NCBI RefSeq assembly: GCF_943181435.1
Contig: NZ_OW969598.1
Location: forward strand, 1,674,001 to 1,738,000
From: Neisseria sp. Marseille-Q6792
GTDB taxonomy: Bacteria > Pseudomonadota > Gammaproteobacteria > Burkholderiales > Neisseriaceae
Reading direction: 5' to 3'
DNA length: 64,000 nt
Position 1 is the first letter of the stretch, and each line of letters begins with the position of its first letter. A program made the position numbers and the translations under genes. The notes under the pieces are model-generated. The model saw only the letters and a list, made by a program, of their open reading frames with translations. It was not told where the DNA came from and ran no database searches. Of this stretch, positions 25,765 to 36,907 are shown in pieces.

Positions 25765-26449
25765 TCAACGGACACGCCCCGTCATGCGGTACAGCACGTC
25801 TTTGCCTTGAACACGGTGGACGACGACCATGGCGACGTGTCCGACGACGGCGGCAAACAGCAGCCAGCCCAAATTGCCGTGGAACGTGTTGCCTAAGTTT
25901 GCCATCCACTCGATTTTTTCCGGCGAACCCTGCATTACTTCAACGCCGAACACTTTCAACGGGCCGCGGCCGCTGCTGTATTGTCGGATCATGCCGATAA
26001 CGGGAACGGCAAGCATGAACAGGTACAGAATGCTGTGTCCTGCCGCCGCAGCCTTGCTGTCGCTTTGCGGACGCTTGGCGCGGTTGGCAACCGCCCACAC
26101 GATGCGCAATGCAATCACCGTCAGCGTGAGGAAACCGAAAGATTTGTGCAGGCCGAACAGGCTGCCCGCCTATTCCGCCTCTTCGTATAGTGGATTAACA
26201 AAAACCAGTACGGCGTTGCCTCGCCTTAGCTCAAAGAGAACGATTCTCTAAGGTGCTGAAGCACCAAGTGAATCGGTTCCGTACTATTTGTACTGTCTGC
26301 GGCTTCGTCGCCTTGTCCTGATTTAAATTTAATCCACTATAAATCGTCCACAGGACAATGGTGGTCAGAATGCCGATGAAACCGGCAACGGTCAGCCAGT
26401 GCAGCGCGCGTGTCAACGGGTCGTAAACGGCAGGCTGGTTTGTGTCCAT
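25765..26449 (-). pseudogene. cytochrome b561 gene split by a Correia element
   Basis: The N terminus ([20 protein letters not shown] and a hydrophobic helix) runs from 26449 to 26342, where the 156-bp Correia element enters after WTIY. The remainder resumes with GSLFGLHKSFGFLTL and continues IALRIVWAVANRA, LYLFMLAVPVIGMI, and FHGNLGWLLFAAVVGHVAMV to 25765. Conserved heme-ligand His are in ALHW, LHKSFG, FHGN and GHVAM. A second lesion, TAG at 26172-26170, lies just after the element (EAE-stop-AGSL). The family transfers electrons in the inner membrane; this copy cannot make full protein. Confidence 0.85.
26186..26341. mobile_element. Correia repeat enclosed element, full-length (156 bp)
   Basis: TATAGTGGATTAACAAAAAC at one end, TAAATTTAATCCACTATA at the other, with the internal AAGAGAACGATTCTCTAAGGTGCTG region (the 50-base part, holding the IHF-type site, missing from short forms). 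Inserted within the cytochrome b561 gene at a TA. Confidence 0.95.
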
Positions 26450-26656
26450 AAAAAAACCTTATTATATGTAACGGTTTAAACGGACATTCCGTCGGGTCGG
26501 AATGTCAAAAAGGCGCGATTGTACAAAAGAAGTTGGATATATTTTGTTTGCAGGCTGAAGATTTGCTTAAAAATTCATTAAGATGGGCGGAGCAAATAGT
26601 TTTGGTACGGCGTGTTGAAATACCGCTTATCCCTTATAATAGCGTCCGAAATTCTG

Positions 26657-26693
26657 TTCAGACGGCATCAAAACACACGCCATGCCGTCTGAA
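26657..26693. terminator. inverted DNA uptake sequence hairpin upstream of obgE
   Basis: TTCAGACGGCAT and ATGCCGTCTGAA arms around 13 bases, 33 bases before the obgE start. May act as an upstream insulator rather than a terminator of a known gene. Confidence 0.5.
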
Positions 26694-26726
26694 CCCCCAT
26701 TTGAAACCAACAAACAAGAGCATTGA

Positions 26727-27881
<1,155 letters not shown>

Positions 27882-27934
27882 AAGGACAATGCCGTCTGAA
27901 AGTTTTCAGGCGGCTCATTCTGCAGAGATGTGCT

Positions 27935-28882
27935 ATGTACAAAACAATAGATTTATTTTCAGGCATTGGCGGAATACGCCTAGGCTTTGAAAAATACGGG
28001 TGCACCAATGTATTCTCATCGGAATGGGACAAATATGCCCGACAAATGTATGAAGCAAACTTTGGAGAAAAACCTTTTGGCGACATTAACGGCATCGATC
28101 CTTCAGATATTCCCGATCATGATATTCTGCTTGCGGGATTTCCGTGCCAACCTTTCAGTATCGCAGGTAAGGGATTGGGATTTGAAGATACGCGCGGGAC
28201 ATTGTTTTTCAATATTGCCGAAATCCTGAAAACCAAACAGCCGAAGGCTTTTCTTCTGGAAAACGTTAAGCGGCTGACTACGCACGATTCGGGCAGGACT
28301 TTCCGTATTATTTTAGAAACCCTTAAACAGCTTGGTTATACGGTTTATTTTAAGGTTTTAAATACTTTGGATTTCGGATTGCCGCAAAAACGCGAGAGAA
28401 TTTATATTGTGGGTTTTTCAGACGGCATCCCTTTTTACTTTCCCGAACCCATAAACCAATATCGGCCATTGGGCGAACTGTTGGAAAACGACCGAGATGT
28501 CGAACCAAGCTATTTTTTATCAGATGTCTTGAAACAAAAACGTTTGGCAGCCTTAAAAAAAGCTCCTCCTACTCCATCAATTTGGCATGAAAATATTGGC
28601 GGGAATGTTTCCGCACTTCCATATTCCTGTGCCTTAAGGGCCGGGGGAAGTTACAATTATTTGGTGGTAAACGGAGTAAGAAGGCTAACAGGAAGGGAAA
28701 TGTTAAGATTACAAGGTTTTCCCGATGATTTTGAAATCAATATCCCCTACTCGCAAGTCAGGAAAGTCGCCGGAAATTCTGTATCCGTCCCTGTAATAGA
28801 AGCCATCGCGGAAAATATGCTCGCTTCTCTTTCCGGCAAGGTCGAACAAAAAGGGCAATTGGATTTATTGGAGGCAGGATGA
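27935..28882 (+). CDS. type II DNA (cytosine-5) methyltransferase, HaeII-like system
   Basis: Encodes 315 residues. Motif I IDLFSGIGGIRLGFE, motif IV GFPCQPFSIAGKG with the catalytic Cys, motif VI LLENVKRL, motif VIII QKRERIYIVGF, and motifs IX-X RRLTGREMLRLQGFPDDF and QVRKVAGNSVSVPV. The companion nuclease looks HaeII-like, which would imply RGCGCY specificity; that is inferred. GC content is lower than obgE and cysS, and the pair separates these two housekeeping genes, so it is likely acquired. Stop overlaps the nuclease ATG. Confidence 0.9.
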   Translation: MYKTIDLFSGIGGIRLGFEKYGCTNVFSSEWDKYARQMYEANFGEKPFGDINGIDPSDIPDHDILLAGFPCQPFSIAGKGLGFEDTRGTLFFNIAEILKTKQPKAFLLENVKRLTTHDSGRTFRIILETLKQLGYTVYFKVLNTLDFGLPQKRERIYIVGFSDGIPFYFPEPINQYRPLGELLENDRDVEPSYFLSDVLKQKRLAALKKAPPTPSIWHENIGGNVSALPYSCALRAGGSYNYLVVNGVRRLTGREMLRLQGFPDDFEINIPYSQVRKVAGNSVSVPVIEAIAENMLASLSGKVEQKGQLDLLEAG

Positions 28883-29932
28883 CGTTTGAAGAACAACAAG
28901 CCAAAGAAGTATTGGACGGCATTATCAAAAAAATCCCGTATCCACCTTTATAAACCCATTCAAATTGCAGAAATTTTATATCATGACCGTTGTATAAAAC
29001 AGTTGGATTTTTTAAATTTAGATACTTACCGCAACCAATCTAAACGCTGGAGGGATGAAATCTGCCGTCGGTTTTTAGGGCGGATTTCTACTTCATCGGC
29101 AAAATTCCAAGATAATCTGTTTGAAAAAAATGCAATGCCGCCTGAAAAACTAGCGGTATTGGGAACATTAAACAGACAGTCGGACGGCGGGGTAGAATCG
29201 TACATTTATAAACAGTTTTTCAATCGTTTTTCCCAAATGAGCGAAGCATTGGCTTATGTCGGCAATGCAGACAGATACTCCTTCCAACTGTCTGAATTTC
29301 TAAATTTATTTTGGCTCGAGCCGGGATTGAAAAGAAGTATAGACAAGATATATGAAATCGTTGTTTATGCGTTGTTTGATGCATTGGTTTCAGAATTAGG
29401 CATAACGGTTTCAATTGATTTTCCTAAGGAAAACCTGTTTTTATGGGAGGAATATCAAGATTTTGCCGAAAAAATCATCACTATGCCGAAAAATGGGCAT
29501 TTAAAACTTCCTGCAAAAATCCATCGTGTAGGCGTAACCAATGCTGCCGATAGAGGGTTGGATATGTGGTCTAACTTCGGATTGGCCATACAGGTCAAAC
29601 ATCTCTCTTTAGACGAAGAGTTGGCAGAAGATATTGTATCCTCCATTAGCGCAGATAGAATTGTCATTGTCTGCAAAAAGGCAGAACAATCGGTGATTGT
29701 TTCATTACTGACGCAAATAGGCTGGAAAAGCCGAATTCAAAACATCGTAACCGAGGATGATTTGATAAGTTGGTACGAAAAAGCATTGAGAGGCCAATAT
29801 CCGATTGCAGAAGCGTTGTTGGAAAATATTAAAACTGAAATTATGCGTGAATTTCCTGCCGTTAATGAAGCCAATGAATTTTTAGATTTCGCCCAAAATC
29901 GCGGATATGACATTAATGTTACTCATTTCTAA
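28879..29932 (+). pseudogene. HaeII-like type II restriction endonuclease, frameshifted near its start
   Basis: The natural start ATG 28879 overlaps the methyltransferase stop (ATGA) and reads MTFEEQQAKEVLDGIIKK, but at the A7 tract 28927-28933 it runs into a stop after PYPPL. Losing one A would give IIKKSRIHLYKPIQ and then the long frame ending NVTHF. The alternative TTG at 28886 gives 348 residues with an odd first 16. The core has HRVGVTNAADRGLDMWSNFG and IQVKHLSL, which I associate with HaeII-type nucleases. Probably inactive or slippage-dependent here. Confidence 0.7.
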
Positions 29933-29941
29933 ACTTACTTG

Positions 29942-31369
29942 ATGAATATGACCACCATCTACAACACCCTTACCCGTCAAAAAGAACCCTTCACTCCCAT
30001 CGACCCTGAAAACGTGCGTATGTACGTCTGCGGCATGACCGTTTACGACTATTGCCACTTAGGCCATGCCCGTGTGATGGTGGTGTTCGACATGATTGCC
30101 CGCTGGTTGCGCGAGTGCGGTTATCCGCTCACTTATGTGCGCAACATCACCGACATCGACGACAAAATCATTGCCCGTGCGGCTGAAAACGGCGAAACCA
30201 TCGGCGAGCTGACTGCGCGTTTCATTCAGGCCATGCACGAAGATGCCGATGCTTTGGGTGTGTTGCGTCCGGATATTGAGCCGAAGGCAACGGAAAACAT
30301 CCCGCAAATGATTGCCATGATTGAGACCCTGATTCAAAACGGCAAGGCATACCCTGCCGCCAACGGCGACGTTTACTATGCCGTGCGCGAGTTTGCCGCT
30401 TACGGACAATTATCGGGTAAATCGTTGGACGACCTGCGCGCAGGCGAGCGTGTGGAAGTCGATGGTTTCAAACGCGATCCGCTTGATTTTGTGTTGTGGA
30501 AAGCGGCGAAAGCAGGCGAGCCGGCATGGGAAAGCCCTTGGGGCAATGGCCGTCCGGGTTGGCACATCGAATGTTCTGCCATGAGTGAAAACCTGTTCGG
30601 CGATACTTTCGATATCCATGGCGGCGGTGCGGATTTGCAGTTCCCGCACCACGAAAATGAAATCGCTCAAAGCGTCGGCGCAAGCGGTCATACCTGCGGT
30701 CATGACCACGCGCAAACCCACCACGGGCAAAGCATCGCCAGCCACGTCAAATACTGGCTGCACAACGGCTTCATCCGCGTGGATGGCGAAAAAATGTCGA
30801 AATCGCTGGGCAACTTCTTCACCATCCGCGAAGTATTGAAACAATACGACCCTGAAGTTGTGCGTTTCTTCATCCTGCGCGCCCACTACCGCAGCCCATT
30901 GAACTACTCCGACGCGCATTTGGACGACGCGAAAGGCGCGTTGACCCGTCTATACACCACCTTGAAAAACACGCCTGCCGCCGCGTTTGATTTGTCTGAA
31001 AACGCCAACGACTACACCCGCCGCTTCTACGCCGCCATGAATGACGATTTCGGCACGGTTGAAGCCGTTGCCGTGCTGTTCGAACTGGCAGGAGAAGTGA
31101 ACAAAACCAACGATGCGCACCTCGCCGGCTGCCTGAAAGCCTTGGGCGGCATCATCGGCTTGCTGCAACGCGATCCGATTGAGTTCCTGCAAGGCGGCGC
31201 AGTTTCAGACGGCCTCTCCAACGAAGAAATCGAAGACTTAATCGCCCGCCGCAAACAGGCGCGCGCGGATAAAAACTGGGTGGAATCTGACCGCATCCGC
31301 GACCTTCTGAACGAACACAAAATCATTTTGGAAGACAACGCCGGCGGCACGACTTGGCGGCGCGGTTGA
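29942..31369 (+). CDS. cysS: cysteinyl-tRNA synthetase
   Basis: Class I synthetase of about 475 residues. Zn ligand and HIGH region: [20 protein letters not shown]; second Zn site [10 protein letters not shown], then [25 protein letters not shown] loop as [11 protein letters not shown]. It carries a His-rich insertion ([16 protein letters not shown]) before the KMSKS loop. The upstream ribosome site is weak; ATG 29942 or 29948 is the start. Confidence 0.97.
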   Translation: MNMTTIYNTLTRQKEPFTPIDPENVRMYVCGMTVYDYCHLGHARVMVVFDMIARWLRECGYPLTYVRNITDIDDKIIARAAENGETIGELTARFIQAMHEDADALGVLRPDIEPKATENIPQMIAMIETLIQNGKAYPAANGDVYYAVREFAAYGQLSGKSLDDLRAGERVEVDGFKRDPLDFVLWKAAKAGEPAWESPWGNGRPGWHIECSAMSENLFGDTFDIHGGGADLQFPHHENEIAQSVGASGHTCGHDHAQTHHGQSIASHVKYWLHNGFIRVDGEKMSKSLGNFFTIREVLKQYDPEVVRFFILRAHYRSPLNYSDAHLDDAKGALTRLYTTLKNTPAAAFDLSENANDYTRRFYAAMNDDFGTVEAVAVLFELAGEVNKTNDAHLAGCLKALGGIIGLLQRDPIEFLQGGAVSDGLSNEEIEDLIARRKQARADKNWVESDRIRDLLNEHKIILEDNAGGTTWRRG

Positions 31370-31399
31370 ACTGTATCGGAAAGGGCAAAAGTAATAAAC

Positions 31400-31618
31400 A
31401 TGGAAGATATTATTAATAATATTAAAATCAGATTAAAAGATCTTGGATTTAACCCGGAAGACTTTCTGGAAATAAAAAAAATATCTAATATTATCAATAA
31501 TAAGCAAAATAATTTTAATAGATGGATTTATAGTTTGCATAGAGTACTCTATGAAATTGGATTAAATGATAAAGAATTGGATGACTTATTAAATAAATTA
31601 CTAGATTATGGAGAATAA
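31400..31618 (+). CDS. small AT-rich hypothetical protein
   Basis: Encodes 72 residues (MEDIINNIKIRLKDLGFNPE ... LLNKLLDYGE), highly charged and helical, with strongly AT-rich codons unlike cysS or nApe around it. Preceded by GAAAGGGCAAAAG. It resembles the orphan immunity-like genes of the maf island in composition, but nothing else supports that. Function unknown. Confidence 0.5.
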   Translation: MEDIINNIKIRLKDLGFNPEDFLEIKKISNIINNKQNNFNRWIYSLHRVLYEIGLNDKELDDLLNKLLDYGE

Positions 31619-31790
31619 GATAAGAGGTGTTTTTGTGAAAAGTACCGCCTTTTGCCCTTTTTCCGTTTTCAGACGGCATTTCCCGCTTGAAGCCCCGCCG
31701 TTTTCAGCAGGCAGGGCCGAATGGGAAATGCCGGGCGGCGCACCGAGTGCCGCTTTGTGTATGGGAACATTGTGAGAACTTATTTTTATT

Positions 31791-32570
31791 ATGCTTAAAA
31801 TCATTTCCGCCAACGTCAACGGTATCCGCTCCGCTTATAAAAAGGGATTTTACGAATACATCGCCGCATCGGGCGCGGACATTGTCTGCGTACAGGAACT
31901 CAAAGCGCAGGAAGCAGATTTGTCTGCCGATATGAAAAATCCGCACGGGATGCACGGCTATTGGCATTGCGCCGAGAAGCGTGGTTACAGCGGCGTGGCG
32001 GTGTACAGCAAACGCAAACCCGACAATGTGCAAATCGGCATGGGCATTGAAGAATTCGACAGGGAAGGGCGGTTTGTGCGTTGCGATTTCGGCAATTTGA
32101 GCGTCATTTCGCTTTATTTGCCCAGCGGAAGCAGCGCGGAAGAACGCCAGCAGGTGAAATACCGTTTCCTTGATGCGTTTTACCCTATGCTCGAAGCGAT
32201 GAAAAACGAAGGACGCGACATTGTCGTTTGCGGTGACTGGAACATCGCCCACCAAAACATCGACCTGAAAAACTGGAAAGGCAACCAGAAAAATTCAGGT
32301 TTCCTGCCGGAAGAGCGAGAGTGGATAGGCAAAGTCATCCATACGCTGGGCTGGACGGACATGTGGCGCACGCTCTATCCCGACAATCCGGGTTATACAT
32401 GGTGGAGCAACCGTGGGCAGGCGTATGCGAAAGATGTCGGGTGGCGCATCGATTATCAGATGGTTACGCCCGAACTTGCCGCCAAAGCCGTGTCCGCACA
32501 CGTTTATAAAGACGAAAAATTTTCCGACCATGCGCCGCTGGTCGTGGAGTATGACTATGCTGCCGAATAA
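31791..32570 (+). CDS. AP endonuclease (exonuclease III family), NApe-type
   Basis: Encodes 259 residues of the ExoIII/APE1 fold. Motifs: ISANVNGIRSA, IVCVQELKAQ (metal Glu), GYSGVAVYSKRKP, LYLPSGSS, VVCGDWNIAHQNIDL (D and N), and FSDHAPLVVEYD with the catalytic D-H. Cuts 5' to abasic sites in base excision repair. Meningococci have two such enzymes, NApe and NExo; the neighbourhood and length fit NApe. Confidence 0.9.
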   Translation: MLKIISANVNGIRSAYKKGFYEYIAASGADIVCVQELKAQEADLSADMKNPHGMHGYWHCAEKRGYSGVAVYSKRKPDNVQIGMGIEEFDREGRFVRCDFGNLSVISLYLPSGSSAEERQQVKYRFLDAFYPMLEAMKNEGRDIVVCGDWNIAHQNIDLKNWKGNQKNSGFLPEEREWIGKVIHTLGWTDMWRTLYPDNPGYTWWSNRGQAYAKDVGWRIDYQMVTPELAAKAVSAHVYKDEKFSDHAPLVVEYDYAAE

Positions 32571-32901
32571 AGTTTTGGGTAAATATGATTGGAATGTGGA
32601 CGGAAAAACAGGAATAGGCGCGGCATGGGTTGTCGCTGCGTTTATCCTGCCCATGTTGGTGTGGGCGATATTTATGCTGTCGCGGATGCAGGGCTGGCTT
32701 GCGCCGACCAAGGCAAACCCGATATGGGCGTTGGTGTGGCTGCTGATTTGTCTGCCCTGCCTGCTGATTGCGGCCAAATGTTTGGGTTGGAAAGGCTGGC
32801 GGCGGGTGGTGAATATTTTTGTCTGCCTGACCGTTTGCGCCATATTGAGCGTACCCGCTTCGCTGCTCATCGCCTTTACCCTCCGGGACCTGCTGAAATA
32901 G
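32557..32901 (+). CDS. small integral membrane protein, unknown
   Basis: Encodes 114 residues from ATG 32557 (MLPNKVLGKYDWNVDGKTGI), overlapping the AP endonuclease stop by 14 bases. Three hydrophobic segments are clear (AAWVVAAFILPMLVWAIFML, ANPIWALVWLLICLPCLLIA, VVNIFVCLTVCAILSVPASL). Probably coupled to the endonuclease and the hydrolase downstream. No family recognised. Confidence 0.7.
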   Translation: MLPNKVLGKYDWNVDGKTGIGAAWVVAAFILPMLVWAIFMLSRMQGWLAPTKANPIWALVWLLICLPCLLIAAKCLGWKGWRRVVNIFVCLTVCAILSVPASLLIAFTLRDLLK

Positions 32902-32911
32902 GCGGGGCGGT

Positions 32912-33442
32912 ATGCAGGGTTTTGAACTCGAAGATTTGACGCTGTGGCTGATACGCGATGCCGGAGAGGATCAGATGTGGATAGACCGTTGGGCGGTCAG
33001 TTATCCCGTCGTGCAGATGTCCGAAGCATCGGCCGGTCAAAGCATAGGGGAATGGCAGGCAGGGCTTCAGACGGCATTCGAACGGATACAGGGTCGGCAT
33101 ATCGCCGTTGTCGCACACGGAGCGGGCGCGGCCGCATTCTTGGCGTGGCTGTATTGGGCAGATATCCTGACCCGGAAGAAAATTGCCAACATCATCCTTG
33201 TACCGCAGCGTCCCGATATTTTCTCCGATGATGCGGAACACACCTTCCAGCGCGTCCGCTGTCCTTGCCGTGCCGCATTAGTTGTCCCCGAACACGGGGG
33301 CGTGCCGCAAGGTTGGGCGCAAAAACAGGCAGATACGTGGAACGCCCGCCTTTTGCTGTCCCCACATCCGGGCAGTTTGAACGGCATGCTCGGCGGCTGG
33401 CAGTGGGGCATGAAGCTGATGCAGGAAATGTTGCTGGCGTGA
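32912..33442 (+). CDS. alpha/beta hydrolase, RBBP9/YdeN family
   Basis: Encodes 176 residues. Nucleophile-elbow region AVVAHGAGAAAFLAWLYW, in which Ser of the usual GHSLG is replaced by Gly-Ala, so catalytic activity is doubtful; the closing SPHPGSLNGMLGGWQWG matches the catalytic His region of the family (SxxGHxN-like). Starts ATG 32912, 10 bases after the membrane protein gene. Substrate unknown. Confidence 0.7.
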   Translation: MQGFELEDLTLWLIRDAGEDQMWIDRWAVSYPVVQMSEASAGQSIGEWQAGLQTAFERIQGRHIAVVAHGAGAAAFLAWLYWADILTRKKIANIILVPQRPDIFSDDAEHTFQRVRCPCRAALVVPEHGGVPQGWAQKQADTWNARLLLSPHPGSLNGMLGGWQWGMKLMQEMLLA

Positions 33443-33484
33443 CCGGTTGCTTTATCGGAATTTCGGTTAACTGGGGTTGCAAGG

Positions 33485-33520
33485 AAAATGCCGTCTGAAA
33501 CAGGATTCAGACGGCATTTT
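33485..33520. terminator. inverted DNA uptake sequence hairpin
   Basis: AAAATGCCGTCTGAA and TTCAGACGGCATTTT arms around ACAGGA between convergent hydrolase and asd genes. Confidence 0.85.
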
Positions 33521-33535
33521 TTATTCACATCCGGC

Positions 33536-34651
33536 TTACAGGCTGCCCAATACGATACGCAACACGCGGCGCAGAGGTTCGGCCGCACCCCACAAGAGCT
33601 GGTCGCCGACGGTGAACGCGCTGATGTATTCGCCGCCCATGCCCAGTTTGCGGATGCGTCCGACAGGGACGGACAGCGTGCCGGTAACTTTGGCGGGCGT
33701 CAGCTCGTGGATGCTGGCTTCTTTTTCGTTGGGGATGACTTTCACCCAGTCGTTCGCGCCTGCCAAAATTGCTTCGATTTCGGAAACGGGCAGGTCTTTT
33801 TTCAGCTTCAGGGTGATGGCTTGGCTGTGGCAGCGCATAGAGCCGATGCGGACGCACAAACCGTCAATCACGGTCGGATTATCGCTGCGGCCGAGGATTT
33901 TATTGGTTTCCACGCCGCCCTTCCATTCTTCTTTGGACTGGCCGTTGCCCAAGTCCACGTCAATCCACGGAATCAGGCTGCCGGCGAGCGGTACGCCGAA
34001 GTTGGCTTTTGGATAGTCTTCGCTGCGTAGGAAATCGGACACTTTGCGGTCGATGTCGAGAATCGCGCTGGAAGGATCGGTAAGCTCGTCCGCCACTTGG
34101 GCGTGAATCGCGCCCATGCCGCTGATGAGTTCGCGCATGTTTTTCGCGCCTGCGCCGGAAGCGGCTTGGTAGGTCATGCTGGTCGCCCATTCGACCAAAT
34201 CGTTTTGGAACAGGCCGCCCAAAGCCATCAACATCAGGGAGACGGTGCAGTTGCCGCCGATGTAGTTTTTCACGCCGTTTTTGAGGCCGTTGTCGATGAC
34301 GTTGCGGTTGACGGGGTCGAGGACGATAATCGCGTCGTCTTTCATGCGCAGTGAAGACGCCGCGTCAATCCAGTAGCCGTTCCAGCCGCTGTCGCGCAGG
34401 GGTTGGAATACGGATTTGGTGTAATCGCCGCCTTGGCAGGTTACGATGATGTCCATTTTCGCCAGCTCGGCAACGTCGTTCGCATCCAATAATGTTTTAG
34501 CCGCCTGACCGAAATCAGGTGCCGCGCCGCCGACGTTGGAAGTGGTGAAGAAGAACGCTTCGGGAATGTGGGCGAAGTCGTTTTCTTCTTGCATACGTTG
34601 CATCAAAACCGAACCGACCATGCCGCGCCAGCCGACGAAACCTACTTTCAT
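33536..34651 (-). CDS. asd: aspartate-semialdehyde dehydrogenase
   Basis: Makes aspartate semialdehyde for lysine/DAP, threonine and methionine. Encodes 371 residues from ATG 34651 ([20 protein letters not shown]), with AAGGAG 7 bases upstream. Active Cys in [16 protein letters not shown] at about residue 133, then [11 protein letters not shown] and the His/Arg region [10 protein letters not shown]. The usual proteobacterial length. Confidence 0.96.
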   Translation of the reverse strand: MKVGFVGWRGMVGSVLMQRMQEENDFAHIPEAFFFTTSNVGGAAPDFGQAAKTLLDANDVAELAKMDIIVTCQGGDYTKSVFQPLRDSGWNGYWIDAASSLRMKDDAIIVLDPVNRNVIDNGLKNGVKNYIGGNCTVSLMLMALGGLFQNDLVEWATSMTYQAASGAGAKNMRELISGMGAIHAQVADELTDPSSAILDIDRKVSDFLRSEDYPKANFGVPLAGSLIPWIDVDLGNGQSKEEWKGGVETNKILGRSDNPTVIDGLCVRIGSMRCHSQAITLKLKKDLPVSEIEAILAGANDWVKVIPNEKEASIHELTPAKVTGTLSVPVGRIRKLGMGGEYISAFTVGDQLLWGAAEPLRRVLRIVLGSL

Positions 34652-34824
34652 GTGTTGCTCCTTGAGGAAAATCGTTAACAAAATTATGTATTGCGTAAAG
34701 GAAGCGTTTTAACGCCGTCTTAAGAAAATGTAAAGTTCTTTATCGGGATTTCTTTAAATATTGGCGTTTTCGGTGTCAGGACGGTAGAATCGGAGTTAGT
34801 TAAGAACCATTATCAGGAAGAGAC

Positions 34825-35409
34825 ATGGAAGAAAGAAACAACTATATCGGTGCGGTCGGTGTCGGCAGGTCTGACATTCAGGAAGTCGAGGTAACGGTTG
34901 CCGGTGCTGGAGACAGGATACTTGCGGCCTTGCTGAATCAATTGTTTACCTTTTTGGTTTTGTTGGTGCCGTTTGTCGGACTGATTGTCTTCGCCGTCAA
35001 GCATGAAGGCAGAATCGGAGACAGTGAGGAAATATTCGGACTGTTGGCAGGCATGGCATCGTTTTGGATCGGGTTGGCCGCCATTTTGGTTTATACCGTC
35101 GTCCAAATCTACTATATGAGCAGGGATGGGCAGTCATTGGGTAAGAAAATCATGAAAATCAGGGTATTGAAAACTGACGGACGTAATCCCGGTTTTGTCG
35201 GTACGGTTTTGGTACGCGAAATCGCATGGTCGGTTTTGGTTGCCATTATTGCCGCCATTATCGGTCTTATAGCAGGTGAAAACGGAGAAAACGCCATCAA
35301 CCTGCTGGCATTTCTTGCCAACTTTGTCCTGCTTTTTATGATCAAACGTGACCGCCGCACGCTTTACGACATGATGGCGGATACGGTTGTCGTCAAGCTG
35401 CCCAAATAA
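34825..35409 (+). CDS. RDD family membrane protein
   Basis: Encodes 194 residues. RDD hallmarks: an early AGAGDRILAALLNQLFTF (R-D near the first helix), YTVVQIYYMSRDGQSLGKKI and the tail KRDRRTLYDMMADTVVV. About four membrane segments. Some RDD proteins act as Na+/Li+-H+ antiporters, but function varies. AGGAAG lies upstream of ATG 34825. Confidence 0.85.
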   Translation: MEERNNYIGAVGVGRSDIQEVEVTVAGAGDRILAALLNQLFTFLVLLVPFVGLIVFAVKHEGRIGDSEEIFGLLAGMASFWIGLAAILVYTVVQIYYMSRDGQSLGKKIMKIRVLKTDGRNPGFVGTVLVREIAWSVLVAIIAAIIGLIAGENGENAINLLAFLANFVLLFMIKRDRRTLYDMMADTVVVKLPK

Positions 35410-35420
35410 ACGGACACGGC

Positions 35421-35456
35421 AAAATGCCGTCTGAAAGCCTTTCAGACGGCATTTTT
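35421..35456. terminator. inverted DNA uptake sequence hairpin
   Basis: AAAATGCCGTCTGAAAG and CTTTCAGACGGCATTTTT arms between the convergent RDD and folD genes. Confidence 0.88.
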
Positions 35457-35470
35457 ATCTTCAGAACCGC

Positions 35471-36325
35471 TCAAGCATCGTGCAGCGAAGCCGCGTGCAG
35501 GGTGTTTTCCATTAATGTGGCGATCGTCATCGGGCCCACGCCGCCGGGAACAGGCGTAATCATCGCCGCCCGTTCTTTTGCTGTTTCAAATTCCACGTCG
35601 CCGCACAGGCTGCCGTCGTCCAGACGGTTGATGCCCACATCAATAACGACCGCGCCGGGTTTGATCCATTCGCCTTTGACAAAGTTCGGAATGCCTACGC
35701 CGACCACCAAAATATCGGCCCCGGCAACCTCGTCTGCCAGATTTTCGGTCGCACTGTGGCAGACCGTTACCGTTGCGCGCGCCAGCAGCAGTTCCAAAGC
35801 CTGCGGGCGGCCGACAATATTCGATGCGCCGACCACGACCGCTTTTTTCCCCTTCGGATCAATACCGTAAGCCTCCAAAAGCGTCATCACGCCCTTGGGC
35901 GTACACGGGCGCATCAGCGGCATTTTGACCGCCAGCCTGCCGACATTGTAAGGATGGAAGCCGTCCACGTCCTTATCCGGCGAAATACGTTCCAAGACCG
36001 CTTGGCTGTCGAGGTGCTTCGGCAGGGGCAGCTGAACCAGAATACCGTCCACTTCGGAATCGGCGTTCAGGCGGTCGACCAGTGCCAGCAGTTCTTCCTG
36101 CGATGTTGATTCGGGCAGTTCGTAAGACAGCGATTTGATGCCGCATTTTTGGCAGGCGGTTTTCTTGTTGCGGACATAAACCGCGCTGGCAGGGTCGCCT
36201 CCGACCAAAACCACGGCCAGGCAAGGCGTGTGCAGATTGTCCTGTTGGCGTTGCGCCACCGCTTCGGCAATCGCCTGCAGGCGTTTTTGCGAAACTTCTT
36301 TACCGTTGATCAGTTGTGCCGACAT
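35471..36325 (-). CDS. folD: methylenetetrahydrofolate dehydrogenase / cyclohydrolase
   Basis: Bifunctional folate enzyme, 284 residues. Motifs: [20 protein letters not shown] (catalytic Tyr and Lys), [25 protein letters not shown], the NADP site [18 protein letters not shown], and the closing [21 protein letters not shown] 36325. Confidence 0.97.
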   Translation of the reverse strand: MSAQLINGKEVSQKRLQAIAEAVAQRQQDNLHTPCLAVVLVGGDPASAVYVRNKKTACQKCGIKSLSYELPESTSQEELLALVDRLNADSEVDGILVQLPLPKHLDSQAVLERISPDKDVDGFHPYNVGRLAVKMPLMRPCTPKGVMTLLEAYGIDPKGKKAVVVGASNIVGRPQALELLLARATVTVCHSATENLADEVAGADILVVGVGIPNFVKGEWIKPGAVVIDVGINRLDDGSLCGDVEFETAKERAAMITPVPGGVGPMTIATLMENTLHAASLHDA

Positions 36326-36422
36326 ATCCGTCCTTTTGTTTAAACAGGTAGAAAATGCTGAAAATTATCGCATTTTCCGTATATTTTTACAGCAGGATGC
36401 CGAAAATAAATTTGCCCTGAAA

Positions 36423-36577
36423 TATAGTGGATTAACAAAAACCAGTACGGCGTTGCCTCGCCTTAGCTCAAAGAGAACGATTCTCTAAGGTGCTGAAGCA
36501 CCAAGTGAATCGGTTCCGTACTATTTGTACTGTCTGCGGCTTCGTCGCCTTGTCCTGATTTTTGTTAATCCACTATA
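36423..36577. mobile_element. Correia repeat enclosed element, full-length (155 bp)
   Basis: TATAGTGGATTAACAAAAAC ... TTTTGTTAATCCACTATA with the internal region intact. Lies between folD and the tRNA cluster; its outward side may drive the tRNA genes. Confidence 0.95.
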
Positions 36578-36701
36578 AAATACGGCTGTTTGGACGGATT
36601 AAATATTTTTTCAAATCAAAAAACTATATTTTCCATCTTGGTGTTTTGAAAATAAATGTTGACGCATCTTTCCCTGAACTGTATAGTTCGTTTCTTCAAG
36701 T

Positions 36702-36779
36702 CGGGGCGTAGCGCAGCCCGGTTAGCGCATCTGCTTTGGGAGCAGAGGGTCGTGAGTTCGAATCCCACCGCCCCGACCA
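36702..36779 (+). tRNA. tRNA-Pro (anticodon TGG)
   Basis: CGGGGCG pairs with CGCCCCG; anticodon loop CTTTGGGAG gives TGG; T arm GTTCGAATC; encoded CCA. First of a three-tRNA cluster. Confidence 0.95.
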
Positions 36780-36803
36780 ATCAATCAGCACGAATCGGCA
36801 TGA

Positions 36804-36880
36804 GCGCCCGTAGCTCAACCGGATAGAGCACCGACCTTCTAAGTCGGGGGTTACAGGTTCGATTCCTGTCGGGCGTGCCA
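36804..36880 (+). tRNA. tRNA-Arg (anticodon TCT)
   Basis: GCGCCCG pairs with CGGGCGT; loop CCTTCTAAG gives TCT; GGTTCGATTCC T arm; encoded CCA. Confidence 0.95.
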
Positions 36881-36907
36881 AGAATTTGATTGCAAACCGT
36901 TTTTATG

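Noticed and set aside
36423..36577. Correia elements as protein-coding (short frames inside the repeat copies)
   Set aside because: The frames are identical in each copy and depend on repeat orientation; these are non-autonomous miniature elements.
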